This document shows positions 11,597-23,326 of a stretch of DNA of 64,000 nucleotides, one piece after another. The DNA is from Umbelopsis ramanniana AG. Lineage: Eukaryota; Mucoromycota; Umbelopsidomycetes; Umbelopsidales; Umbelopsidaceae. Location of the stretch: contig NW_026252104.1 in assembly GCF_025399195.1 (NCBI RefSeq), positions 1-64,000 of the forward strand. The letters run 5' to 3'. Both the position numbers and the translations under genes were made by a program. The notes under the pieces were generated by a model. That model saw nothing but the letters and a program-made list of their open reading frames with translations, had not been told where the DNA came from and ran no database searches. Each line of letters opens with the position of its first letter. Position 1 is the first letter of the stretch.

Positions 11597-13471
11597 TTAC
11601 TGTGATGAATGCTCCAGCTTCCTCATCTTGGCTGCTGGCTCCATGCTACTGCCTTCCTTAACCAGATATTTCATGAGTTCGGCCACCACTAACACGTTGA
11701 TGCTGTTACCAAGTGTTCGATACTTTTGTTTAAGACTCATGGTCTCTGGGAACCCAAAGCTTGTAGGAAATCCCATGAGGTTGCCTACCTCTCTTGGTGA
11801 GAAGTATCGCAACTGCAGATGATGAAGACACGTCAGAACTTTCTGCTGATCCTGCTCATCCGCGGATGTACCTGTCTCTCGAGCGGAGTCTTTCCACCGC
11901 TGTAGTTGACTGAAAGTGTCGTCGGTCTGAATAGGAAGATGAAACGGGATATGTTTAGTAATATGCTATTACTTTTTTTTTTTTTAAACAGAGGCACTAC
12001 GATGCACGTACATCACCATCTTCGTTCACTTGCAAGATTGAACCAGTTGCTTCCACATAGTGGTAATATCCTACCATGTAGTACAACGTCAAACCGCCGA
12101 ATTGAGGTTAAAAGCGGTGTGCTACGTAATTAAGGCGATTTTATCAGAGATACACACCTTTAGTAAAACAACAGCTTCTTGAAGCTGACGGTTTGACAAT
12201 GTCAAACGCGTGGCCATGCTTCAATAAAACCTAGGATTCATTCAAAAAGCTTCTGTGTTAAAAATAGCAGTCGTAGGGGCGTGGGTGTGCAGGCATATAA
12301 GCGGAGCCCCCCCCACCAGGCAATTAATTAGATCGTTACCTTATCAGGAACATTATATTGATGTAGGTCTTCATCATGACTTAAGAATTCGTGAATGTGT
12401 CTTCGGGCCACTTTCTCGCTTTTAAGAATCGTTTCCTCGTCCTTGATGATGACACCCCGTTCGTCCTTAAACTCGGTTGTGAGAGTCTTTGATGATGGAA
12501 CATATCCTATGATGGATCCGGTAGGTTCCATCGCGAAGGCTAATGGTTTTGCTTTCGCCTGGTTTCAGAGTCAATGAGTGTGCCTATGGGGCTTGGATCA
12601 AACTCTACATAGCCCACACTTACCAGTAAGTAGTATCGTAATCTAGAGTTGGGTATGCCCATCTGCAATGGATTCAGCAAAAACTCTTGGTATGTATATT
12701 CACATTCTTCTAGTTGCTGTATGAGAACGTCACGAGAATCTGATTCCTATTGTCGCCCGGCCGGTCGCGAATGAGTTGGAAAATCATGTTCAATGTTTGA
12801 ATCAGATAAAAAAAAAAACCTTACATCGAAACCCTTGACATTTTCTACCAATATGTACTTTGGAGGATGCTTCATGTTTGGAAGCATATTCATCAAATAT
12901 AGAAAACTTTTCGACCGAGGATCCTTTGAATCCAGCTTTAAACCTGTGCGAGTGTCTATGGGAAATGAGAACTTTTGTTTAGCAATAAGACTGTGGTCAA
13001 ATGGCTGAGTGATTCGTTTATGAAACCATACGTGGTTGACAAGGTGGCGACATGGTCCAAACATCCGCTTTCTGAGCGTCATAAAATTCTAGTGGCAGTG
13101 CTTCTATATTTCTCTACATATCCTACGTTAGGTTGATGCATCATAAACCACATAACATGACCTAGGTACTTACTTGTGCAATGACTGATTTTCCGTGGTT
13201 GAACGCATAAACCTGATACCCAAATGTAACAGCTATCAGTCATTGTTGCCTATCTATTTGATTGATAGCTCCAAAGTAATTTTACCTCATTAGCGGTGGT
13301 ATTGATGTCGAATGCTTTTATAATTTTGTAGTCCCAGCCAGCTTCTTCAGCTGCAAAATGCTACATGGGGAGGATTGAGATTTGACTGTCAAATGCTGCG
13401 TTACCATTAATTTTGTCACTGACCATGCCTCCAATACCGGAGTAGAACTCCAATACCCTCAATGTGCTCAT
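11597..13471 (-). CDS. TRDMT1: DNMT2-type tRNA (cytosine-38-C5) methyltransferase
   Basis: Ten exons (13471-13424, 13360-13286, 13212-13174, 13113-13032, 12955-12825, 12746-12624, 12558-12340, 12230-12158, 12070-12012, 11926-11597) join in frame to about 392 residues, the same length as human DNMT2. Motif I is LEFYSGIGGM, motif IV is SPPCQPHTRTG with the catalytic Cys, motif VI is ENVKGFD, motif VIII is QEFLLNPLQMGIPNSRLRYY, the CFT target-recognition signature is in SRSCCFTKGY, and motif X is RYFSPREVGNLMGFP with KYRTLGNSINVLVV. Family members methylate C38 of tRNA-Asp rather than DNA. All catalytic motifs are intact, so it should be active. Introns are 60-109 nt. Confidence 0.96.
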
Positions 13472-13817
13472 AGTACTCGTCGATATGTTAATTATTTAAT
13501 AGTTCTGGTGCATAAAGATTGATTCGTTGCCTCCACGCATGTCAAAGAAAAGTCTGTGCGCAAAAAAAAAAAAGAAATGGCAAAAAAACCGTCCCAATAT
13601 GAAGTGGCAATTTCCATAACCATACGTGAGTACTTACGGTTTTTATTGTTATCTTCGCTAAATTGAAGCTGTTACTGACTACTGTAGGAAACCTCTTCTT
13701 ATTAATGGTATATAAGAAAACTTTGACTAATTTACGATGCGGTAAATCACATTTTTGATGACAGTGAATGGAAGATAATTTAATTCCCTGGTAACATATT
13801 CTAGTACACACAAACAG
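13472..13817. other. Intergenic region
   Basis: It contains the DNMT2 promoter. A minus-strand frame here (13542-13811) might include a downstream exon of the next gene, but no convincing junction was found. Confidence 0.4.
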
Positions 13818-14219
13818 TTAACTTATAATGTTTATGCTCTGAAGCCAACGATTGAAGAACCTTACCAAAAAACGTTCTGTCAAAGACAATTTCGGCCGGT
13901 ATCCTTGATCAGTACTCAATGGTGCGTATGAAATTTTGTCACTTGGAGGAGACGATACCTCTTCCCTTGCTGCGTAGGCCATACGCCACTCATCTCCGCC
14001 GTTGGGAGTGCTACTTAGATCGGATGTCATTGACATACGTTTTGTTTGCGTTTTTAGCGGCTGCTTAGGTGCACGCACTGGGATATCAGTAATTCTTTCG
14101 ATTGGGTTTGATGTCTCGTTGTCCGAGTCGTCATCTACGGCAGAAGGCACTGTACTAAACCGAAACCTGAAAGATGTTTGCTCTTTGACTGGTAGTTCCT
14201 CAGAATAGTTGTTGGCCAT
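13818..14219 (-). CDS. Small hypothetical Ser/Thr-rich protein
   Basis: An ATG-initiated frame of 133 residues with no recognised domain. It has an acidic patch (VDDDSDNE, residues 27-34), a basic segment (KQPLKTQTKR) and a more hydrophobic C-terminal end (LTERFLVRFFNRWLQ). A good 5' splice site (GTAAGG at 13865 on the minus strand) lies just inside the last codons, so the true protein may splice to a downstream exon and the printed C-terminus may be intron read-through. Codon composition looks coding. Function unknown. Confidence 0.45.
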   Translation of the reverse strand: MANNYSEELPVKEQTSFRFRFSTVPSAVDDDSDNETSNPIERITDIPVRAPKQPLKTQTKRMSMTSDLSSTPNGGDEWRMAYAAREEVSSPPSDKISYAPLSTDQGYRPKLSLTERFLVRFFNRWLQSINIIS

Positions 14220-14647
14220 ATTTCAGGATGAGAGCTATTTCAATTTTCCTTCGAAAATGAGGGAGTGAAAGGAGAAAAAAGAGTGATGTGTCAGATAGAT
14301 TGCGTGCTGTGATTGAGTCATCGGCCTCGGTTTATGCACAAGTGAAACAGCAATGACTTATTTTTTCCGCAAATGTAATGTTTTCACTGATAGAACACAT
14401 GATATGTTGATAAAGTACAATGAGAATTTAGATAAGGAACATATCACATAAAGTGATGTATGGTAGTAGTAATAACCATCGTTATAGCCAAGAGAATGAC
14501 GGATAGCCTTATGGGGAGGGATGCATCGGCTCGCCACATGAGTAGACAAATAGAACTGCAGTTTACAACTCAAACAGTGGTTTGATCAAAGTCAAATTAT
14601 ATTCGGCAAATTTACATGAATACGAAATAGAACATAGCGAAATTTAT
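14220..14647. other. Intergenic region
   Basis: This is AT-rich and lies between two minus-strand genes: the promoter of the small hypothetical gene and the 3' flank of the metallopeptidase gene. I see no gene. Confidence 0.5.
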
Positions 14648-17540
14648 TCAATCGCGCTTCTCATCATAGGTGCCTTCTAGCCATCTACCGGCCTCGTTAA
14701 CATATTTAGCAGCTCTAGTCTCGGTTTCCGTAATCAAGGAAGGATCAGCTGCGTCAATGGCCTCTGCTAGTGACGGGAAGGTTTGTCCACTATAGCCAGT
14801 CCAGAGTCCGGGAGCATATACGGTATGCTTAAACCATGTGCGACCCTTGATACCTTGGGGATCTAGGAGACCACGCTCAAACTTGGCAAGACGGTCATTG
14901 ATCTTCTTGACACGCTTCTCAAGTTTGTCTGACAAAGCTCCCTTGGATTTAATCTTATCATGAACACGCTGGCGCAATTCGGTAACACTGCCTTCAAAGT
15001 CCTCAGCAATTTGACGAAGAACTGATGCTGCTGACTCGAGTTTAGTGAAAGAAAGAGGGAATCCGTACTTGTTGAGATCCTTAACATAGCCTTGAATTTC
15101 GATGGCGTAATCAACGGTGTTAAATGGCAGGACAATATCGCTTGAAAGATGAAGAGCCATGAGACCCCAAATTTGAACAAGAGCACGATGATAGTTGAAG
15201 TCAGGGTCACCAAACTTTTCCATCCAATGGAAGCTATAGGTACCGGACAATCATTAGAACTCCATAAAACAAAAAGGCTTCCGTTCACCCATGATGCTCA
15301 CTCACCTATCATAGTTGCTATGGTAGACACCATAATCGCCTCCAAATGCAAGGTTGACACTGCTGATACCAAGGTAATCCAAGAAACCAACGAAATCAGA
15401 ACCAGAGCCCAAAACACCAATCTTGGGCTTTTTAGATGTAGCCATGGCCATATCTTCACCACCGACGAAAGGACCGGTTTTCCAAACATCATAAATAGAT
15501 CTTTGTGTCTGAGGATCGGTAACTTGAGCAGTGATATCATACACCAGTTGGTTTAGTGATGGTGATGCTGCTGCACCAAAGTGAGGTCCAGAGACAGCCG
15601 TATCGACATTAATATAGACAACACCTTCCTTATTCAACCATTCAGCGTGATCTTCTACCCATTCAGTGGAGCCGACCAAACCATATTCTTCAGCATCCCA
15701 GGAAGCGAAAATAATGGTGCGGCGGGGACGCCATCCTTTCTTGAGCAAAACACCGAATGTGCGAGCAAGTTCCAACTAAAAGGCATTGAATTAGTGCGTG
15801 TACTGCAGACATGGTTGGTAGGTAGCACATATCTTTGCCATTATAAACTTACCATAGCTGAAGAACCTGAAGAGGGGTCGACTGCTCCAAATACCTGTTA
15901 ATATAAAGTTAGACATTTTCATTTTCAACATCCCATGCAGGTCCAATGTGATTTGTTATCCGACAAAAAACTTACCCAAGCATCACGGTGGTTACCTACA
16001 AAATATCATGAAGATCACTTTTTGTCAACAACGCTTGTATCATCTGGACGTACCACAAATATCACTTACCAAGGATGATGGCACGGTCCTTTTCTTCAGT
16101 ACCCTCAATTCTGCTAATAACATTCCAAATAGGAGTGATCTTGTTCTCAACATCGTTAACAAGGTTGACCTCAACTTCGGAGGGACCAATATAGTATCCA
16201 ACTTCAGTCAATCCGCCTCTCCATTCAGCAACGGCTCTAAAGCCATGGCCATCCAAAGCACGAAGAAGTGGGAGAGCGTCTTCCCAAGAAATAGGCAAAG
16301 AAGGAATCTTGGGAATGCTAATGGTTTCATTAAGAGGAAGACGAGTGACATTCTCCTTGGCAGCATATCCGGGGGTCAAAGGATCACCAGCCAGCAATGA
16401 CAAAAATTGAACGGAACCGCGTTGCACAGAGGACGGGGATCGCCTAAAATAGACGTTTTAGTATGGAAGACTCTGCATGGGCTAAATGTTTCAAAAGCAC
16501 TTACCATGGGCCATCAGGATAAGATTCAGCAGGGTTATTGGTTTCGTCTTTGTTCAACGGGCCATCATCAATAGGATCAGAGTAGATTAAGGTGCCGATA
16601 CAGCCAAAATCTTGAGCAGCCTTCACCTTAAGTCCACGGAATACGCCACCATATCGAACGAGGGCAATAGTGCCAGTGAAGTCGACACCAAGAGCAGCGA
16701 GAGCCTCAAAGTCTTGAAGTCTACCATAGTTCACATAAACAATGGGTCCCGTCACGTTGCCAGCGGCGGAATAACCTATGAAGGTATCATGTTAATATGA
16801 TCTGTTTTTTGTATTGCTTTTGCATGCTAAAGTTTCATTGGGGCTTACCATGAAATGTGGGTACATCTTCCTGACCTTTGCTTGTCTTATCTTCGTCAAC
16901 GATATCTTCACGAAGCTTGGCTTCATATCTAAACTTCTCGGGACCAGACACAATTGCCACACGACGGTACTTGGGGTAGTTAAGAAGTGGCCAGTAGGTT
17001 TCGATCTTGGAATCAGAAATACCAAATTCAATAAATTTGTCTCGAGTCCACTCCGCTTGAGCTTTGTCAGACTCAGTACCAGCCAAGTGAGATTCGGAAG
17101 TATATTTGTACAGATAGTCTCGGATAGAGTCATTGGAAGGTGTATTGATCATGATGTGCTTGGCTTCTTTGAGTGATATAGCTGATTTATGTTTGGGTTA
17201 GTACATCGAGTGCCACATACTATTCGTTCCAGCATAACTGCATGGGCGAATACTTACTAGAGCCATAGCCTCTGAACCAGAAGGCAACCACACCACCAAT
17301 GAGGACAGCGAACAGAACAAAGAACAAGATACTGAGAACAATTTTGACAGTTTTATGTTTGGGAGGCTCAATAGTCATGCGATTGCTGTCAATGAGTGGA
17401 GCACGCTCTTCTTCGCTGGTGCCAAACTTGCTTTGCCACGCATTCTTGAAACGTTGAGTCCAAGACGCGCTCTGGGCACCGTTCTCGGCATGTTGAGCAG
17501 TTTCCTCGTCTTGAGGAACCGCATTGTAATTACGAGACAT
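14648..17540 (-). CDS. Type II membrane M28B metallopeptidase (glutamate carboxypeptidase II-like)
   Basis: Eight exons (17540-17258, 17181-16849, 16775-16505, 16443-16070, 15995-15976, 15894-15853, 15775-15306, 15233-14648) give about 792 residues. A cytosolic N-terminus is followed by one TM helix (about residues 66-89), a PA-like insertion domain, the M28 catalytic domain and a C-terminal transferrin-receptor-like dimerisation domain. Zinc-site residues seen: His and Asp in GNHRDAW and AVDPSSG, the Glu pair in WDAEEYG, Asp in YINVDTAVSG, and His in GVYHSNYD. All are present, so it should be an active co-catalytic zinc peptidase, not a transferrin-receptor-like inactive copy. Fungal relatives (Vps70 type) work in the vacuolar/endosomal system. 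One exon is only 20 nt and carries the first zinc ligand. Confidence 0.94.
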
Positions 17541-17722
17541 TGGAAAGAGTTACAATGGCGAACCCTAGGGAAAGCACACAAACGGAATAAGACAAAAAAA
17601 AAGATTTCGTCACAGGGAAAACGCTTTGCCTCGCGACGCAATTTCTTTCTTTGATGGCAAAGATTCGCACGCTTACAAATTTGAATTTCTCTATCACTTG
17701 TGTATCCTCCGAGCCTCGGACT

Positions 17723-19181
17723 TCAGTCAGACATATCCATGTCTGCTTCTTCATCGTCTTCGAATATAGCCTGGTCGGTAGCTGGAGCGACTGGATCTGC
17801 AGCGGGGTATGATGCCGGTAAGGCACTTTTCGTAGCATAATATTCATAATATTGTTGTTCTGAAATCTGGTGCTCATTACTAACTATTGTCTCGTCATAG
17901 TTATATAATGTATACAGATCCAATCCAGGGTATGTTACTGTTTGGATTTTTGGTAATTTTCTACGCTTTTGTACAAGCTCAATGTGATGTTTCAGCAAGG
18001 ATGTGTGAGTATCAGATCTGGAATTTGAAGTTCCGCTAAAGTCCTTATCAATGTGGTGGTCATCGTATATCAAAAGAGCTGGTTCACTTTCCGAGTCGGT
18101 TGCTATAGCTGTGTTGAATTGAGCTACAATTCTTTTTTAAATATTTGAATAAAGTCACCATGACGCTTACCGAGTTCATCTTCGCACTTGGTATATCCAG
18201 GTGGATAGCCATATTCACGTATTTTCCGATAATACGGAGGTTCCGAACCTTGCATTCCCAACGCGTCCTGCAGCTGTTGAGAAAGCTTGCCTGGTGTCAG
18301 CTGCTCGACCGCTTCTCGGAGCCCGAGCTCGACGAAAAACCGTGCAGAGTTCGAAGTGCCGCTGCTGCTTTCATTTTGAAATTGTTTTCTATTCGCCTTT
18401 ATTAATGCCGGGTTCCGAGGCTCAGGACATTGCTTGAAGCTGTGTTCCACGCTATTGCAATTGAAGCATCGATTTGATTGCCTTTTTTCGCGTGTACATC
18501 AACAGAAAAATATTAAAATTTCACTTGTATGTCCCAATTACATTGTTAAAAATGTACTTACGACTCTTCTTCAACTTCACCAATAATCTTGTTACTTTCC
18601 TTTGTATATTGCGGTACAAGATCCTGAGACAGATTATATTTGCTTTCATCTATTTGATCGTCGATAACGAAGACACCATCCCGAAATACTACAGGTGTCA
18701 GATGTGATCCAGGTTGCTCGTCCCCTTTTTTAGCGGAATTGACATCTTCGTTTCCAGCCACATGAAGGAACCGAGGAGTGTAAGGCCGATAATATTCGCC
18801 AGCCTCTTCGCGTTTCGGTTGACCACTTGCATCTATGTCAGGTTCAGATACGTCTTTGTTCCCAAATCGATCGCTTGGTGTGGTGCCCAAAGGTTTTGAG
18901 CGTCGTAACCGTATTTTTAATTTGTCGGTACTAAGTTCTAAATTGTTGTCTGTACGTTGGAGGCAGTGTTCTATATACTCTAAAGGAATGCCAGCAAGCA
19001 TCGGTATCATATTTGATAGAATATTCAAAAATAAGAATCCGTCACTTGAGCTTCGGAGCATCATGGCCAGTATGGGATCTCGCGTGTTTGAAGGGAATTT
19101 GAATACTCGTTCCAAGGAATTCACCACGTCATACGCTAAGAGTTTAGATTTACGCTCATGGAGAGATCTTTCGCCCTGCAT
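17723..19181 (-). CDS. ZCCHC8-like RNA-binding protein: La-like N-terminus, CCHC knuckle, PSP domain
   Basis: Three exons (19181-18562, 18481-18171, 18123-17723) encode about 443 residues. The CCHC zinc knuckle is C212-x2-C215-x4-H220-x4-C225, followed by PEPRN, and the PSP domain spans about residues 269-306 (LTPGKLSQQLQDALG ... PPYYRKIREYGYPPGY). This pair is the hallmark of ZCCHC8, scaffold of the nuclear exosome targeting (NEXT) complex. Residues 20-98 resemble a La motif, ending LELSTDKLKIRLRRSKPL. I do not know of a La motif in ZCCHC8, so this part is inference. The acidic C-terminus (DDEEADMDMSD) may bind partners. One intron is only 47 nt. The first ATG of the frame was used as start; an upstream exon cannot be excluded. 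Confidence 0.82.
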
Positions 19182-19858
19182 CCTCGTAATTGATGGTATC
19201 TGCTGGCAATGTCCCGCACTTTTATGTCAAACTCGTTGTCGCCGCCCAAAGAATTGGTAGATCAATTATCGTCGTTGGGACATTTTTTTGATACCGTGCA
19301 AATTGCAAGTCATAGACTCTGAAACTCTTCAAGTATGTCTTTTCCTTTCAGTACATTTACCGGTCCATAATACTATTGCACAATTGTAATGAAGAGTTTT
19401 AATCATGAGCTGGAATAATAGTGCGTTTGGAAACGGGCTTGAAACCTTTATTGGAAACTCTGTCTCGTACATATCCTCTTCCAAAAAGGTTGAGTATGGA
19501 TTGATGTAATCCCCAATACCATCGAAGAAGGTACTAGACAGCTTGGTTCGCCTATATCGACAAACTACCAGATAAATAGGCTTCAATTACGATGGTGCCA
19601 TTTGAATTATGTTTAAGTAATGATGTAAAAGGAGATAAATATCTCTATTCAGTCAAGTCTAATTGGGTTCCTGCGACTAAACAACATTTCAGTGATATTC
19701 AATGATGTTTAGAAATGGTGTGAAGTGTATTCTAGGTACTGGTACCAAATGTAGGCAGCCTAAAGTACCGTATTCAAGAGAAAATATACAGCGCTATAAT
19801 ATTACAATGGATTTCCTATAAGCTAACAATGATGCAATTCGATTATTCTCAAAGTGCT
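19182..19858. other. Intergenic region
   Basis: It holds the promoter of the zinc-knuckle gene and the 3' flank of the WW gene. Short frames on both strands here look like chance. A plus-complement frame near 19200-19255 reads plausibly but is closed on both sides. Confidence 0.45.
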
Positions 19859-20446
19859 TTAGAAACCTCCTCCGAAATCGCCTCCGCCAAAGTCGCCGCC
19901 GCCACCAAAGTCGCCGCCGCCGCCATTGTAGTCGTCACCGTAGTAGTTATTTTCAACGACAGTATCGTGGTCAAAAGCTTCACCAGCCATCATGCCTAAC
20001 ATACCACCACCAACTAGACCGGCTGCAAGAGGTAAACCGGCTCCTCCCATACCTCCCATGCGACCGCCACCAAAGCGGCTTCCGGCTTGCTGTTGGACAT
20101 ACTGTGGTTGTTGCTGGTAATATTGCTGTTGTTGCTGGTAAGGTTGCTGATAACCGCCTTGAGAATAGCCCTGGTACGATGCAGCCGAACCTCTTTGTTG
20201 ATCCTGTAATGGACGGTCGATAGGGTGGTCCCATTGAGTATGTGCATTCGGTGTATATACGTAAAACCACTGTCCACTGTTTGGATCCTTCTGGGTTATC
20301 CAACCAGGAGGCAATTGCCTTCTGTCTGGATTGCTATCAGCAGATTTGGGTGGTGGTGGAGCATATTGTTGGTGTGGTGTATTGCTGTTGGAATATGGAG
20401 GGGGGACATCACCAGGTCTTGGTTTTGGTTTTGAGAATAGTCCCAT
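19859..20446 (-). CDS. WW-domain protein with Gln- and Gly-rich C-terminus (Wwm1-like)
   Basis: Single exon, 195 residues. The N-terminus is Pro-rich with PPPYS (a PPxY motif). The WW domain covers about residues 44-75: LPPGWITQKDPNSGQWFYVY, with the second Trp in TQWDHP. A Gln/Tyr-rich stretch follows (about 92-120), then a Gly-rich segment with a hydrophobic Ala/Gly core (GLPLAAGLVGGGMLGMMAGEAFDHD) and Gly-Asp-Phe repeats at the end (GGGDFGGGG). The order WW, low-complexity linker, Gly-rich hydrophobic patch resembles yeast Wwm1, a metacaspase-interacting protein; this link is inference. Its PPxY could bind its own or another WW domain. Confidence 0.88.
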   Translation of the reverse strand: MGLFSKPKPRPGDVPPPYSNSNTPHQQYAPPPPKSADSNPDRRQLPPGWITQKDPNSGQWFYVYTPNAHTQWDHPIDRPLQDQQRGSAASYQGYSQGGYQQPYQQQQQYYQQQPQYVQQQAGSRFGGGRMGGMGGAGLPLAAGLVGGGMLGMMAGEAFDHDTVVENNYYGDDYNGGGGDFGGGGDFGGGDFGGGF

Positions 20447-21194
20447 ATTATAAGTTTGTTATGTGAAGAAAGATAAAGTAGTTTTGCTTTGGCGCTTGCT
20501 CAACAGCAGTAAAAATACTTACCGAGAATCTTGGCAAGTCACGAGGAGAAGTCGTCATTGAATACCATCTTTGAACACCCAGAGTCAAAAGAAGTTTTGC
20601 GACCAATGAAACCACCGTCATTAATTAAGGTCGTTTCGACTGACCAATCATTTCCATTTCAGCCACAGTGGCCGATCTCAGTCACCAGCCAAGATGAGTT
20701 TTCATACCATAAAGAGAAACGCTGGAAGCTACCACAAACTTCCATGACTTGAGCGAACTTTATTTTTCATCGTTTTGGTCACGTAAACGAAGCCTGAAGT
20801 CACAGCATCAGCGATTTGCACTATAATTTCAACAAGTCTGCTGGATATAATTAGATAATGACTGAAAAACGGAAATTGCCAAGCCAAAATATGATCATGC
20901 CTTTAGTAGCCTAATAAATGATTTTGGACGTAGACATAAGTACAAAATTCTGGATCGAGCGAAAAAACTTCATGCATAGTAAGATTAGCAATCTAGAGAA
21001 TCGCTTTGTAACGGATGGGTTGACCGTTTCGTCGTAAGCGATAGTTATTACGCACCGAGGACCACAGTACTGCAGAAAGTATGAGATAAGCATGGTTCAT
21101 TAGGATGTCAAGTTTAACAATCTTTTGAAAGAGGGAAAATATGATAAACTATTATTTGTGCGATTATGATATAGTGCGCAAACATAACATTGAT
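20447..21194. other. Intergenic region
   Basis: A plus-strand open frame at 20531-20752 has no ATG and no recognisable motif, so it is not called. A minus-strand GTAAGTATTTTT at about 20523 looks like a 5' splice site and could mark a 5'-UTR intron of the WW gene. Confidence 0.4.
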
Positions 21195-23326
21195 TTATTC
21201 TGAATTTAGCTGACTAGAAAGATAATTCTCGAACGACATGAGAGGTATTTCTTGTTTGCCATCATAGGATTCGGAAAAGGTGACATACATGTCAGGACGT
21301 ATGAGCATAATGCCAGCATGGTTGTGTTCAATGCCAAGTCGTTCAGCAAGTTGGCCCTTAGTATCGCACCAAAATCCTTCTTTGGCATAAGCACTGTCGC
21401 GAGCATATTCTGGAACTCTGTACCGAAAGATATTGTTTTTGCTTAGCACTACAATTGGTCTTACAAACCTCTCGTAAGGCTTGAGAATGTTCCAAAAGCT
21501 TGCAGAAGCGTCGTCATCGCCGGCATGATTCCAAACAAGCAAAGCGATATACCGATCTGACTTCCTGAGAATACTCCTGATGGTTTGTGGTGACGTATTC
21601 ATTGTATCCTTGGGAATGAGGATGCCAGATTCCTTCATGTATTGTCCTGGTTCAATAATAGCGGAAGCAGATTTCTTGGCCAATAGGGTAGAGTTTGAAG
21701 GGATGGTCACATAGAGCTGTTGTACCATATACCCAACCTTACTGTGAAGGGAAGGTACGTTCAACGCCAGCGGAAGCACAAATGATCGCAGGAAGTCTGT
21801 TGATTAAGTTTAGATTCTTAAATGCTTGATTCATGTTGGAAAAACGAAAAAAAGTTGTAGTCTGACCTGAAATCATAGTAGGCGTTACCATGTTTCTTGC
21901 CACTTTTCCCGTTACGTCAATGGTGGCATCCACATACGGACTTCGCTGGTTAATGGAGAGCAAATGATTAGATTTTGACGCTGTGGGCCATGTACCAAAT
22001 TCACTAAACCAACCTCATCGTAATAAGAATTTAACAACTCTTCCGGGTTCTTTGCTGCATTTTTCAAAACAGATGAAATCTTCCAAGCCAAGCTGTACGC
22101 TATGAAAAGCCAAAAAGCATCAAAACAACAGTTCTCACTCAAGTACGCATCACATACCATGAACATACCATCTTGAAGGCCAAGATTCATTCCTTGTCCT
22201 CCTGCTGGAGAATGACAATGAGCAGCATCTAGCGGAAAATAATAACAAACGATACAATTCATTATCGGTGACCAACTTACAAGTACCCCATTTGAAATGT
22301 ACCTTACCTCCAATAATAAAACATCTTCCTCGCCGAAAGCCATTTGCTTTGCGTTCATTAACACCAAACTTGGCTAACCATTGTGGGTTCTCAGCTTTCA
22401 TTTTAAAAGCACCACTACGTTGATCAATCATTTCCTGAAGTTGTTCGAGAGTAATGGATTGGCCTGTTTGTATGCCTTGAGAGACTGCTTCCTTCTTGTC
22501 ATGAGAGGTCAAGGCGTTCTTATCATCAGGAGAACCGACAGGATTTAGACTAAGTACAACTCGGGTGATAAGTTTTTCTCCAGCCCTATCCAGTAGCGGT
22601 ATCATCATAAACACACCGTTTTTAGAGTTAATAAAGTTGCCATAGCGCATATCAGGAAGCTTGTCTCCAGTCAAGGTGACATCCGCTAACGCGAATGGCA
22701 CTTGGAAGACGACACCATCAAATGTCCAGCCAGGTGTGCCCTTACGTACGGCCGAATGCACACCATCCGAGCCTACAAGAAATTTTGCTTTCACTTCTTC
22801 CACGTTGTCCTCGTCGTCCCCGTGCTGAAGCTTCGCTACCACGTAGTCGCTCTCTTGAACATACGAGATCAACTTGACTGGCCGTTCCACTTTCTTGGTG
22901 AGTCTGCCTTGCAATGTATCCTCAATTCTCCATTGAGGTATTACTGTCATATGACCGTAAAGAGAATCAACATCTCGCATTTCTATCTCTGCAATCTGTA
23001 AGGGAGCAAAAACGTTATAAATGAACTTATTTCGGCGCTGTCCCCAGGCATTCATGCTCACAGCTTATCGCATAGCTTACTTGTTTGGCGTCCGAGTGTA
23101 GTCGTAAGCCGCGAGGGATCACAGCATGGCTCAAAAGTTCGCCAGACAGACCTCTGTCCTCCATAATTTCTAAGCTTCGTGCAGTTAGAAGTAGTGCTCG
23201 ACTTTGACCATGCCTTGCTTCTGGCGTCTCTCCATCAATAATTCGATAATTATGACCAAATTGATCCATCAAGTTCGCAAAGAAAGATCCAACGGGACCG
23301 GCACCGCAAATGAGCACGTCCAACAT
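21195..23326 (-). CDS. FAD-dependent aromatic-ring monooxygenase (phenol 2-monooxygenase family)
   Basis: Six exons (23326-23081, 22995-22308, 22228-22169, 22099-22014, 21945-21867, 21796-21195) encode about 586 residues. Signatures of the class A flavin hydroxylases are present: N-terminal Rossmann GAGPVGSFFANLM, the middle LVGSDGVHSAVR, and the third FAD motif [27 protein letters not shown]. A thioredoxin-like C-terminal domain (about 400-586) is typical of the phenol hydroxylase group. Such enzymes hydroxylate phenols or related rings using NAD(P)H and O2; the substrate here is unknown. A donor/acceptor-like pair in the last exon (GTAAGACC ... TACAG, 47 nt) was rejected because reading through keeps the frame. 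No neighbouring catabolic genes are seen. Confidence 0.92.

Noticed and set aside
20531-20752. Plus-strand 73-residue open frame
   Set aside because: It begins with TTG rather than ATG and shows no motif, and a minus-strand splice donor overlaps its start.
21430-21476. Apparent 47-nt intron (GTAAGACC..TACAG) in the last exon of the monooxygenase
   Set aside because: Removing it shifts the frame, whereas reading through gives a continuous thioredoxin-like domain.
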